The notes beneath the pieces are model-generated. The model did no database searches. It was not told the origin of the DNA and saw nothing but the letters and a program-made list of their open reading frames with translations. Both the position numbers and the translations under genes were made by a program. From Oceanobacillus sojae (GTDB taxonomy: Bacteria > Bacillota > Bacilli > Bacillales > Amphibacillaceae): a stretch of 64,000 bases of DNA. This document shows, one piece after another, positions 51,717 through 60,433 of this stretch (its first letter is position 1; each line of letters starts with the position of its first letter). The stretch covers positions 248,001 to 312,000 of the forward strand of contig NZ_BJYM01000003.1 in NCBI RefSeq assembly GCF_007991515.1, written 5' to 3'.

Positions 51717-53789
51717 ATGCACCTAGACGATCGCAGTAAGGCATTAATTCAAGAGGTATTTGTGAACTCCGGCCTTAAAGTAAAGGATCTATCTAGGAAA
51801 TATGGATTAAGCAGAGGTCAAATCGACTACAGCTTTAAAAAAATAAATGACTGGTTAGAAGACAATGGATTTCCGCCCATTAAAAAAGACTCAAGAGGTT
51901 TCTTTGTAGGTGATCCTAAACACCAGACGTTGTTCCTGAAGGAAGGAAAAGAGTTGACTCCAGACTATATTTTTTCTTCTGAAGAACGGGCGCTTCTTAT
52001 CTGTTTTATATTACTGACTAAAACGGGGGATATTTCACTTATCCATTTAACATCTGAGCTTGAGGTGAGTAAGAATACAGTATTAGCTGATCTAAAAAAA
52101 GCGCAGGAGATAGTCCGTTTTTATAATCTGCAAATTCATTATTCCAGGGTTGAAGGATATGATATGAAAGGTGATGAATGGAATATACGCTGTCTTCTGC
52201 TGGAGGTGATTGACCGAATACAAAGAACATCTAATGGATCACAGCGCCTAGAAGTATATGGGCATTTGGCAAGAGACGAAATAAATAGAATGCAGGATAT
52301 TATTGAGCATTGTGAAAGTAAAATGAATATTCGCTTCACGGACGAAAAACATAACTTGCTTCCCTACGTATTTGTTTGCATAATCAGACGGATCCAACAA
52401 GGAAACATGCTGAATAATGGTGAAATTGATTTCTCTCAAGAAAATGTCTATAACATTATTCTCGATTTACTCGAAATGGAAGAGCTTATCTCCAATGCAG
52501 ATTTATCCTTTTTGACACTGCAAATTCTTACAGCTAATCTGACTTTTTCAACAGAACCGGATTGGTCAACAGACACCGCGATGATGGAAGGATTACGTCA
52601 AATGATTCAGAATTTTGAACGGATTTCCTGTACTGTTTTTCTGGATAAAGAAGAACTTTTGAAGAAATTATGGCTTCATTTAAAGCCGGCATATTATAGA
52701 ATCAAATTTGGTCTGACTCAAAATCATCAGGTGGATGAAAAATATTTTCATCAAATATTTCAGGATGAATATAGGGAGCTGCATCATTTGGTAAAAAAAT
52801 CAATCCATTCTTTAGAAAAAGTAATCGGCTATTCCATTCCGGAGTCGGAGAGCATTTATTTTACCATTTTGATAGGAGGCTGGATGGAAAGACAGGGAGA
52901 TTCGCTGCGCCATCGTATAAAAGCGATCGTAGTTTGTCCTAATGGCGTATCTGTTTCCAAATTGATGAAAAGTACATTAGACCAGCTATTTCCAGAGTTT
53001 GTATTTTTGGAAGCGTTATCGATAAGGGAGTTTTATAAATTTGATATAGAGTATGATATTGTATTTTCTCCTGTCTATCTGAATACAGATAAAAAACTAT
53101 TTATTGTGGAGCCTTTTATATCAAATGAAGTAAAAAAACAATTACGTAATCAGGTAATGCAAACGGTCTATGGATTTACCCCTCAGTCGATAGATATAGA
53201 AGAATTAATGAAAATTGTAGGAAACAATACTGATATTCAAAACAAATCAAAATTAAAACGGGAATTAAGCATGTATTTAAAGCGTGAACAGTCACATGAG
53301 ACAGCTATATATGAGGATGAACAGCCTAGGCTGATTGAATTGCTGCGGCCAGATCATATTGTTATCAGATCAGAAGTAGGTTCCTGGAGGGAAGCAATAG
53401 AAATTGCTGCAGAACCTCTTTTGAATAAAGGGATTATTACACAACAATATATTAAGAAGATGATTGAACTGCATGATATTGATCGCCCTTATATTATTTA
53501 TGGAACAGATATTGCAATACCTCATGCTACGCCAGAGGATGGAGTAAACGATTTGGGTATGAGTATGCTGAAGCTTCAAAAGGGAGTAAGCATATCATCC
53601 AGCCAATCAATCAGACTCATAATTATCATTGCGCCAATAAACAAGAAAAAACATTTGCGTGCTTTGTTGGAAATATCTAAGCTTTCAGAGCTGAAGCCGG
53701 AAATAGAAGAAATAATTAGAGCTTCACACGTAGAAGATATTTATCATTGTTTAGAGCTCTATTCCAATCAAGAAAAGCTTCAGCTATAA
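51717..53789 (+). CDS. PRD-containing PTS transcriptional regulator (module 1)
   Basis: This is a 690-residue regulator. It has an N-terminal helix-turn-helix region (5-50) and a second one (85-125, LTSELEVSKNTVLADLKKA), two PRDs (about 170-290 and 295-395), a GatB-like EIIB domain with Cys407 in VVCPNGVSVSKL, and an EIIA domain with His603 in IAIPHATPEDG. Such proteins activate PTS operons and are tuned by phosphorylation through HPr and the EIIs. The second PRD has SESIYFTILIGGWMERQ, where the usual His is replaced by a hydrophobic residue, so one phosphorylation site seems lost. It heads the dehydrogenase-PTS-dha-aldolase operon, 33 bases before it, with a cre site upstream. Confidence 0.9.
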   Translation: MHLDDRSKALIQEVFVNSGLKVKDLSRKYGLSRGQIDYSFKKINDWLEDNGFPPIKKDSRGFFVGDPKHQTLFLKEGKELTPDYIFSSEERALLICFILLTKTGDISLIHLTSELEVSKNTVLADLKKAQEIVRFYNLQIHYSRVEGYDMKGDEWNIRCLLLEVIDRIQRTSNGSQRLEVYGHLARDEINRMQDIIEHCESKMNIRFTDEKHNLLPYVFVCIIRRIQQGNMLNNGEIDFSQENVYNIILDLLEMEELISNADLSFLTLQILTANLTFSTEPDWSTDTAMMEGLRQMIQNFERISCTVFLDKEELLKKLWLHLKPAYYRIKFGLTQNHQVDEKYFHQIFQDEYRELHHLVKKSIHSLEKVIGYSIPESESIYFTILIGGWMERQGDSLRHRIKAIVVCPNGVSVSKLMKSTLDQLFPEFVFLEALSIREFYKFDIEYDIVFSPVYLNTDKKLFIVEPFISNEVKKQLRNQVMQTVYGFTPQSIDIEELMKIVGNNTDIQNKSKLKRELSMYLKREQSHETAIYEDEQPRLIELLRPDHIVIRSEVGSWREAIEIAAEPLLNKGIITQQYIKKMIELHDIDRPYIIYGTDIAIPHATPEDGVNDLGMSMLKLQKGVSISSSQSIRLIIIIAPINKKKHLRALLEISKLSELKPEIEEIIRASHVEDIYHCLELYSNQEKLQL

Positions 53790-53822
53790 GAGTTGTACTT
53801 AAATTAAAAGGAGGACCAGAAA

Positions 53823-54842
53823 ATGAAACGAATTGTTTATCATGGTATTCAAGATTTAAGGTTAGAAGAAACAGAAATTCCTGTACCATCTTATGGAGAA
53901 GTAGTTATTAAAAATTTTGTTACATTAACTTGTGGAACGGATGCAAAGATGTATATGAGGGGATATAGATACGATCCTCCACATCTTATTGGTCATGAAG
54001 CAGCAGGAGTAGTACATGCTATCGGTGAAGGCGTCACAAAATTTAAAATAGGTGACCGAGTAGTTGCCCATAATACAGCTCCATGCCATAAATGTTACTA
54101 CTGCAAGAAGGGGCAGCATTCAATGTGTGAGGATTTACCTTCTAACCTAGGAAGCTATGCAGAGTACCAGCTTATTCCCAAGAATATCGTTGAAGAAAAT
54201 ATGTTTCAGATGCCAGATGATATGGAATATAAACAAGCTGCGCTAATGGAACCGCTTGCATGTGCTGTTTATGGTACATCGCAAGTTCCAATTGAATTAG
54301 GTGACACAGTGGTTGTTAATGGCTGTGGACCAATAGGACTCATGTTTATTCGTTTATGCTACTTGCGCGGAGCACGTGTAATTGCATGTGATATGATGGA
54401 CAATCGTCTGGAAAAAGCAAGGAAGCTTGGAGCAATAGAAACAGTTAAAGTGAGTGAAGATATAGATCAAGTGGAAGAAGTCCGTAAATTGACTGAAGAT
54501 GAGCGGGGTGTAGATATTGCCATTGAAGCAGCCGGTGTACCAGCTGTATGGAATATGGCTTTTGATATGGTGCGTCCTGGTGGGACAGTTCTTTGCTTTG
54601 GCGGAACAAAAAAGGATACAACAGTAACCTTTGATTGTACAAGGCTCCATTATGAACAGATTACCGTAAAAGGAGTTTTTCATACGACACCTATTCACGT
54701 GAAGGCAGCTTTTGAACTATTAAAAATGAGAGCTATTGAAGCGAGCGATTTTGTAGAGAATGAATACCCAATTGAACAGACTGAGCAGGCAATTCTGGAA
54801 CATGCCAAAGGTGAAGTTATTAAGAATTGCATTGTATATTAG
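53823..54842 (+). CDS. Zinc-dependent medium-chain dehydrogenase (polyol-phosphate type)
   Basis: The 339-residue enzyme has CGTDAKMYMRGY and GHEAAGVV at the catalytic zinc, CHKCYYCKKGQHSMC at the structural zinc and a Rossmann turn NGCGPIGLMFIRL. It belongs to the sorbitol/galactitol-1-phosphate dehydrogenase branch rather than to simple alcohol dehydrogenases, as far as motifs show. Sitting between a PTS regulator and a Gat-type EIIA, it most likely oxidises the polyol phosphate made by the PTS to a ketose phosphate. SD AGGAGG is strong. Exact substrate unknown. Confidence 0.86.
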   Translation: MKRIVYHGIQDLRLEETEIPVPSYGEVVIKNFVTLTCGTDAKMYMRGYRYDPPHLIGHEAAGVVHAIGEGVTKFKIGDRVVAHNTAPCHKCYYCKKGQHSMCEDLPSNLGSYAEYQLIPKNIVEENMFQMPDDMEYKQAALMEPLACAVYGTSQVPIELGDTVVVNGCGPIGLMFIRLCYLRGARVIACDMMDNRLEKARKLGAIETVKVSEDIDQVEEVRKLTEDERGVDIAIEAAGVPAVWNMAFDMVRPGGTVLCFGGTKKDTTVTFDCTRLHYEQITVKGVFHTTPIHVKAAFELLKMRAIEASDFVENEYPIEQTEQAILEHAKGEVIKNCIVY

Positions 54843-54877
54843 GAAAAGTTAAGGGATAGAACGGGAGATGATGGAGT

Positions 54878-55357
54878 GTGAACCTATTAGATTTATTTGA
54901 TGAACAATTAGTTCATTTTGACTTAGAAGCAGAATCAAGTGATGAGTTGCTTGGAAAAATGGTGGAATATCTTGAAAAAAGAAATCTAGTAAAAGACACC
55001 TACAGACAAGCTGTAATCGAACGTGAACATAAGTTTCCAACCGGGCTGCCTACGAAAGTGATGTCAATAGCAATTCCTCACACAGATGTAGTGCATGTCA
55101 ATCAATCATGTATTAGCATCACCAGACTGAAGAAACCTGTTTCATTTCGAGAGATGGGTAATTCAAATAATGTAGTGGAAGTTAATCTGGTCTTTATGCT
55201 TGCACTTAACGGAAGCCAAGATCACTTAAAGGTTATCCAAAAGTTAATCAGCTTATTTTCGTTGGAAGATGTTATGAAGGATTTACAAAAAGCAAATAGT
55301 AAAAAGCAATTGTTAAATACTGTTTTTCAAGCAATTCATGAGATGGAAACAATATAA
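54878..55357 (+). CDS. gatA: PTS EIIA, galactitol/fructose-type (module 1)
   Basis: The 159-residue EIIA has TGLPTKVMSIAIPHTDVVHV, with phospho-His68. Length and fold match GatA. It takes phosphate from HPr and passes it to the EIIB encoded next. The start is GTG, about ten bases after GGGAG. It resembles the module 2 EIIA, whose active His has the same number. Confidence 0.88.
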   Translation: MNLLDLFDEQLVHFDLEAESSDELLGKMVEYLEKRNLVKDTYRQAVIEREHKFPTGLPTKVMSIAIPHTDVVHVNQSCISITRLKKPVSFREMGNSNNVVEVNLVFMLALNGSQDHLKVIQKLISLFSLEDVMKDLQKANSKKQLLNTVFQAIHEMETI

Positions 55358-55385
55358 TAAAGAAAATAAAAGGGAGGAAGAAAAA

Positions 55386-55673
55386 ATGAAAAAAATTATT
55401 GTTGCTTGTGGTGGAGGAATCGCAACTTCACAAACTGTTGCGGTCAAGTTAGAGAATCTATTAAAAGAAAGAGGATTAGGTAATAAAGCGAGTATTGAAG
55501 CAATAAATATCAATTCTATTCCAACATATATTAAGAGTTCAGATATTTATGTTTCAATTACACAAGAACCGGAAGGAAAATACGAAATCCCGGTATTCAG
55601 CGGTATTCCATTTTTAACAGGGATAGGAGCAGAAGAAGAACTTGAAAAAATAATTAAAGTGATCAATTCATAA
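55386..55673 (+). CDS. gatB: PTS EIIB, galactitol type (module 1)
   Basis: This 95-residue EIIB starts MKKIIVACGGGIATSQTVA; Cys8 is the phosphocysteine. The start at 55386 follows GGGAGG at good spacing; an in-frame ATG at 55338 lies in the end of gatA and has no site. It phosphorylates the substrate carried by the EIIC. Confidence 0.9.
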   Translation: MKKIIVACGGGIATSQTVAVKLENLLKERGLGNKASIEAININSIPTYIKSSDIYVSITQEPEGKYEIPVFSGIPFLTGIGAEEELEKIIKVINS

Positions 55674-55723
55674 TGAGTCGTTTATAAGACAGCAGCAGAA
55701 TTTAACAATAAAGGAGGATAAGT

Positions 55724-57082
55724 ATGGGTTATATTGAAGGTTTTTTTCAAGGATTAATTGATATGGGAGCACCTGTATTTTTGACCATTATTTTGACTGT
55801 TCTCGGTCTGGTCTTTCGAATGAAATTCAGCCGGGCTTTTTCAGCCGGTTTGACATTGGGCGTAGCTCTGGTTGGGATTAATATTGTAGTAGACTTTATG
55901 ATTACAAATGTTGGAGAAGCCTCTCGATCATTTGTAGAATTGACTGGTATACAGCTTGGAGCTCTTGATATGGGTTGGCCACCAGCCTTAGGACTTGCAT
56001 GGACATGGGAATTTGCATTTTTGATGTTTCCTATTCAAATTCTGGTAAATATTTTAATGCTATCCTTTCGCTGGACATCTTGTGTGAACGTGGATATGTG
56101 GAATGTGGGAAATAAGGTATGTACTGCTTTTCTGGTCGCTTATGTATCAGGATATGCATGGCTGGGATTACTATTTGCAACGCTGCAATCTGTGCTTGAA
56201 TTAAAAAATGCAGATTATACGAGATATCGTTTGCAGAAGCTCACTGGAATTCCAGGAGTATCGATGCCTCACCCAATGTTTTTGTCTGGAATTTGGTTCT
56301 ATCCGTTTGTAAAGATTATGGATAAAATATTCCCAAGTACATTCAATTTTGATGCACAGAAGCTGCGTGATAAGATAGGAATTTTTGGAGAAACACACGT
56401 TATGGGCTTTTTAATCGGCTGTTTAATTGGTGCCTTCGGCGGGTACGATATCAGGTCAATCCTTACACTTGGGGTTCAAGCCGGAGCAGCTTTGATGTTA
56501 TTTCCATTAGTTGCTAAGCTCTTTACAACAGCGCTGACACCGGTCAGTGAATCAGCAACATCATTCATGAAGAAACGCTTCAGTAACCGCGCTTTTACAA
56601 TTGGTTTGGACTGGCCAATCATGGCTGGACGTTCTGAACACTGGTTAATTATGATTCTGACTATACCGATTATTTTAGTATATGCTTTAATACTGCCCGG
56701 GAATCTTGTGCTTCCTTTTGGCGGTCTGATGAATATATGTATGGTTGTTCCACTTTTTTATCTTACAATGGGGAATCTTCCTAAGATGGCGATTGGGACA
56801 ATTATAGGTATTCCAATGCAATTGTATGTTGCTTCTTATTTTGCACCACACTTTACTGCGCTTGCCAATGCCACTGGTGGTGTGGAAGTGCCAGATGGTC
56901 AAATGCTTGCTTGGTTTGGTATGGATATATCTGAATTACGGTATATCATTGCAGAATTTTCATTATTTACGCCAATTGGAATTGTTCTATTTATTATAAC
57001 AATTGCTCTTACGATTTATTATTTTAAAGGGATTAGAAAAGAAGATTTAAAAATAAAGAAAGAATTAGGCATTGAGGAATAA
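55724..57082 (+). CDS. gatC: PTS EIIC, galactitol type (module 1)
   Basis: The 452-residue permease of the Gat family has an N-terminal GFFQGLIDMGAPVFLTIIL, the family block MGWPPALGLAWTW, WTSCVNVDMWN and a C-terminal YYFKGIRKED after the last helix. It has nine to ten membrane helices. It imports a polyol or related sugar as its phosphate. GatC-type permeases handle galactitol, arabitol and others, so the family does not fix the substrate. Confidence 0.92.
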   Translation: MGYIEGFFQGLIDMGAPVFLTIILTVLGLVFRMKFSRAFSAGLTLGVALVGINIVVDFMITNVGEASRSFVELTGIQLGALDMGWPPALGLAWTWEFAFLMFPIQILVNILMLSFRWTSCVNVDMWNVGNKVCTAFLVAYVSGYAWLGLLFATLQSVLELKNADYTRYRLQKLTGIPGVSMPHPMFLSGIWFYPFVKIMDKIFPSTFNFDAQKLRDKIGIFGETHVMGFLIGCLIGAFGGYDIRSILTLGVQAGAALMLFPLVAKLFTTALTPVSESATSFMKKRFSNRAFTIGLDWPIMAGRSEHWLIMILTIPIILVYALILPGNLVLPFGGLMNICMVVPLFYLTMGNLPKMAIGTIIGIPMQLYVASYFAPHFTALANATGGVEVPDGQMLAWFGMDISELRYIIAEFSLFTPIGIVLFIITIALTIYYFKGIRKEDLKIKKELGIEE

Positions 57083-57105
57083 TCAATCAGGAAAGGGAGA
57101 TTACC

Positions 57106-57309
57106 ATGTGGGCAAAAAAAGTAATTTTTTTCTTCTTTTTAGGATTAAGTATTCTTTTCTTAATTATCAGTATTCTAAGCTGGAATATGCTGCTGGGGGC
57201 TTGTTCTTTTGTCATCGCCTTAGGACTGACAAGATATCTGGATGACGCAGGTTTACCTTCGCGCTATAGCCGAAAGGAAGTAAAAAAAGAACTGAAAGAA
57301 ATGACTTGA
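57106..57309 (+). CDS. Small two-helix membrane protein in the PTS operon
   Basis: The 67-residue protein has two hydrophobic segments (residues 5-23 and 27-43), then a charged tail ending RKEVKKELKEMT. SD GGGAG stands before the ATG, 23 bases after gatC. Its position in the operon suggests an accessory membrane subunit of the PTS, but I know no family for it. Confidence 0.7.
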   Translation: MWAKKVIFFFFLGLSILFLIISILSWNMLLGACSFVIALGLTRYLDDAGLPSRYSRKEVKKELKEMT

Positions 57310-57336
57310 TTAAAAAAGGAATATGACAGATAGAAA

Positions 57337-57391
57337 AATATCCAGGCTGCTTTAGTTTTGAATTGAACCGGGAAAAGACAGCTTGGATATT
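57337..57391 (+). promoter_or_regulatory. Intercistronic hairpin between PTS and dha genes
   Basis: AATATCCAGGCTG pairs with CAGCTTGGATATT (13 bp, one G-T) around a 29-nt loop, without a T-run. It may mark RNA processing or partial termination between the transport and kinase halves of the operon. Confidence 0.5.
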
Positions 57392-57496
57392 GAACAAGTA
57401 ATCTGTTTTTTGCAATTCTATATATTGATTGTACTACCGAACCCATTTTTATAGATATAAATCACTAAAAAATGAAAGAAGAGGTGCATATTAAAA

Positions 57497-58498
57497 ATGA
57501 AAAAGTTAATTAATGAAGTGGATGATGTCGTTTTAGAAAGCTTAGATGGTTTTGTAGCTGCAAATCATCGTACACATCAAAAAGTAAATGGAGTTAACGG
57601 CGTTATTCGTAAAGCTGAAAATAATAAGAAAGTCAGTATTGTTTTAGGTGGAGGAAGTGGTCATGAGCCTGTTTTTCTTGGTTTAGTTGGAGAGGGTATG
57701 GCAGACGGAGCAGCTTTAGGCAGTGTGTTTGCTTCTCCAGATCCCCAGACAATCTTAGAAGTGATTAAGTCTGCATATACGGATGAAGGCACACTTTGTC
57801 TTGTTATTAATTATGCAGGAGATACGATGAATTTTGGAATGGCTTCGGAGTTGGCAGGCTATGAAGATTTAAAAGTAGAAACTGCACTGGTAACTGATGA
57901 TGTAGCTTCAGCACCGAAAGGACAGGAGGATGAGCGCAGAGGGGTAGCCGGTCTGTTATTCATTACCAAAGTGACTGGCGCTGCTGCTGAAAAGGGTTAT
58001 TCACTCGCTGAAGTAAAGCAAATAGCTGAAAAAGCAAATAGGCTTACTCGTACAATGGGGATTGCCTTGACACCCTGCTCGCTTCCTGGAAGTAAGCCCA
58101 ATTTTACCATTGGAGAAGATGAGTATGAATTTGGTATGGGTATCCACGGGGAGCCGGGAATTAAAACGAAAAAGCTTAAAGCGGCGGACGAAATTGTTAC
58201 TGAAATCATAGAAGGGCTTGTCGATGACCTGGTTTTGCAGGGCGGCGATGAAGTTGCAGTTCTGGTGAATAGCACAGGAGCGACAACAATATTAGAATTA
58301 AATATTGTTTTTCGGCAGGTCGCTAATCTGTTAAAAAAACAAAACATTCATATATACGATACGAATATTGGTTCCTTCTGTACTTCTTTGGAAATGGCGG
58401 GTGTATCTATATCTATAATGAAGTTAGATAACGAGCTGAAGAGTCTATATAATGAACCTGCTTATACTCCCTACTTTTATAGAAAGGGCAATGCGTAA
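57497..58498 (+). CDS. dhaK: Dihydroxyacetone kinase subunit DhaK
   Basis: The 333-residue protein has VLGGGSGHEPVFLGLVGEGM-like substrate pocket residues and INYAGDTMNFGMA, plus the substrate-binding His217 in MGIHGEPG, which forms a hemiaminal with the ketone. DhaK binds dihydroxyacetone or a related hydroxyketone; DhaL supplies ADP/ATP. Overlap of one base with dhaL shows coupling. The full length and His say it is active. In this operon the true substrate could be another ketose such as erythrulose. Confidence 0.9.
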   Translation: MKKLINEVDDVVLESLDGFVAANHRTHQKVNGVNGVIRKAENNKKVSIVLGGGSGHEPVFLGLVGEGMADGAALGSVFASPDPQTILEVIKSAYTDEGTLCLVINYAGDTMNFGMASELAGYEDLKVETALVTDDVASAPKGQEDERRGVAGLLFITKVTGAAAEKGYSLAEVKQIAEKANRLTRTMGIALTPCSLPGSKPNFTIGEDEYEFGMGIHGEPGIKTKKLKAADEIVTEIIEGLVDDLVLQGGDEVAVLVNSTGATTILELNIVFRQVANLLKKQNIHIYDTNIGSFCTSLEMAGVSISIMKLDNELKSLYNEPAYTPYFYRKGNA

Positions 58499-59133
58499 TG
58501 GAACAATTAACTGTACAAGAAACGCAGGCTATGTTGATTTTTGTTGCAGATAACTTGATTGAGGCAAAGGAAATGCTATGTGAAATTGATGGCAAAATTG
58601 GTGATGGGGATCATGGCTTCGGTATTGCGAGAGGTTTTAATGCTGTTAAGGAAACGCTTAATAGTAACACGTACGCTACAGTAAATAATGTGTTCAAAGA
58701 TATCGGAATGTCCATGCTTCGTTCCATGGGCGGAGCTTCTGGCGTTATATTTTCATCCATGTTTCTTGGAGCAGGTACATTACCTGACCTGGCAAAACTT
58801 AATACAGAGTCACTAACCTCTATCCTGCGTGAAGGGCTTAAAAAAGTGAAGGCTCAGGGAAAAGCAAAAATGGGAGATAAGACAATGGTTGATGCTTATG
58901 AACCTGCTGTGATTGCTCTGGAACAAAGTCAGGATAGCACCTTAGAAACGGCACTTAAATCAGCAGTTTTAGCAGCAGAAGATGGTGTTAGAAAAACAAA
59001 AGAATATCCAGCAAAGCACGGCCGGGCAAAATTTCTTTATGACCGCTCCATCGGTATAGAAGATGCTGGTGCTACAACGGTGTCATTAATTTTTAAAGCG
59101 ATGTACAACTATCTTTCAACAAAAAACTCTTAA
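58498..59133 (+). CDS. dhaL: Dihydroxyacetone kinase subunit DhaL
   Basis: This is a 211-residue, all-helical nucleotide-binding subunit with DGKIGDGDHGFGIARGF (three Asp for Mg-ADP) and LRSMGGASGVIFSSMFLG. It works with DhaK. In PTS-linked systems DhaM recharges the bound ADP; no DhaM is in the window, so the pair may use ATP or a DhaM encoded elsewhere. Nothing is missing in the motif. Confidence 0.9.
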   Translation: MEQLTVQETQAMLIFVADNLIEAKEMLCEIDGKIGDGDHGFGIARGFNAVKETLNSNTYATVNNVFKDIGMSMLRSMGGASGVIFSSMFLGAGTLPDLAKLNTESLTSILREGLKKVKAQGKAKMGDKTMVDAYEPAVIALEQSQDSTLETALKSAVLAAEDGVRKTKEYPAKHGRAKFLYDRSIGIEDAGATTVSLIFKAMYNYLSTKNS

Positions 59134-59240
59134 AGTATGGACAATCATTTTTAATTTAGTTGAAAATTTTTGTGAATAAAAGCTTAAGTAAACAGAAGAA
59201 GTTTTGCTGAATATTAATTCCCTTTGAAGGAGGTAGCATT

Positions 59241-60065
59241 TTGAAAAAACAAATTTTAAAAACACCGTTTATAGAAGAAATTATCAATGTTTGCAGTAAC
59301 ATATATAATGCAGGCTGGGGAGAAAATCATGCTGGTAATTTAAGCTACAGAATGACCGCTCAGGAAGTAGATGCTTATATAGGGAAAGATTGGGGAGTAA
59401 CCAGGAAGTACAATCTTGAAAAGCCGTGTCCAGAACTTGGAAATCAATTTTTCCTCGTGACAGCCTCAGGGAGTCCTTTCAGAAATGTAAAGCATGATCC
59501 AGAGGTGCATTTGGGAATCATTCATCTTAATGAAGAAGGAAGCACCTATGAGATTATTTGGGGTTTTCGAGAAGGAAGGCAGCCCACTAGCGAGCTTCCA
59601 ACACACCTTCTCTGCCATAATGAAAGACTGCAGGTAGACCCAGATAACAGAATTGTTCTTCATTGCCATCCAACATATACTATCGCAATGACATTTATAC
59701 ACGAATTAGAGCAGAATGCCTTTATTAAAACGATGTGGTCGCTAAATTCGGAATGTGTTCTTGTCTTTCCAGAGGGAATTGGGTTACTCCCATGGATGGT
59801 ATGTGGTAATGGAGAGATTGGATGGGAGTCAGCAATGAAGATGAGAGAGTTTCGCATTGTTCTTTGGCCGCATCATGGTATCCTGGCATCTGGGCAATCT
59901 ATTGATCAGGCATTGGGATTGATTGAGACAGTCGAAAAAGGTGCGCATGTATATATTCTGACAGAAGGAAAAACAAATCAATGCATGACAGATGAACAAA
60001 TTGTGGAATTAGCTGATGCATTTAACTTAGAGCCGAGAAAAGGGATTATTAAAGAGAATGTATAA
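59241..60065 (+). CDS. rhaD: Rhamnulose-1-phosphate aldolase-like class II aldolase
   Basis: The 274-residue protein has the length of E. coli RhaD and aligns with it along the chain: AGWGENHAGNLSYRM, VTASGSPFRNV, TSELPTHLLCHNERL (catalytic Glu), VLHCHPTY and LWPHHGILASG (zinc His), and VFPEGIGLLPWMVCG. RhaD cleaves L-rhamnulose-1-phosphate to dihydroxyacetone phosphate and lactaldehyde. There is no rhamnose isomerase or kinase here, so in this operon it may cleave a different ketose-1-phosphate made by the PTS and dehydrogenase. Start is TTG after AAGGAGG. It ends the module 1 operon. Confidence 0.88.
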   Translation: MKKQILKTPFIEEIINVCSNIYNAGWGENHAGNLSYRMTAQEVDAYIGKDWGVTRKYNLEKPCPELGNQFFLVTASGSPFRNVKHDPEVHLGIIHLNEEGSTYEIIWGFREGRQPTSELPTHLLCHNERLQVDPDNRIVLHCHPTYTIAMTFIHELEQNAFIKTMWSLNSECVLVFPEGIGLLPWMVCGNGEIGWESAMKMREFRIVLWPHHGILASGQSIDQALGLIETVEKGAHVYILTEGKTNQCMTDEQIVELADAFNLEPRKGIIKENV

Positions 60066-60144
60066 CGATTTTTGATATTATTCCGGATGCTGAAAATTTA
60101 TTGGGAAATGGAACTGATTGATTAATTGTACTTGAATAAAGTGA

Positions 60145-60205
60145 TAAAAAGCCCTAGTTCAGGTGAACTTTAACAAAAGTTGCTTGGTAGGGCCTTTGTA
60201 TTATT
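60145..60205 (+). terminator. Terminator of module 1
   Basis: AAAGCCCTA pairs with TAGGGCCTTT around a loop that itself can form AACTTT/AAAGTT. TTGTATTATTTT follows. The 368-bp gap up to module 2 also holds the motif noted at 60363-60373; nothing else is clear. Confidence 0.65.
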
Positions 60206-60433
60206 TTGGAAATCAGAATTTAATTATCTAAAAACAAAACTCAAAAAAATGTGTAACGTAACATAATAATAAGCATGAAATAGCTGGGATAAAAATATAA
60301 ACTGTTACAGATTTCGTGCATATAAAACTACATCATCTTGTGAAACAATGAGCATAATAAAGGTTGGGCTGAAATTGAATTTACTTTGAGGTTGGTGCAA
60401 ACTAAAATGATATGTAACAGGAGGCGAGCAATA

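Noticed and set aside
60392-60404. Sigma-54 promoter before the module 2 regulator
   Set aside because: TTGGTGCAAAC looks partly like a -24/-12 element but spacing and the GC/GG doublets are wrong, and the regulators lack the AAA+ domain of LevR-type activators.
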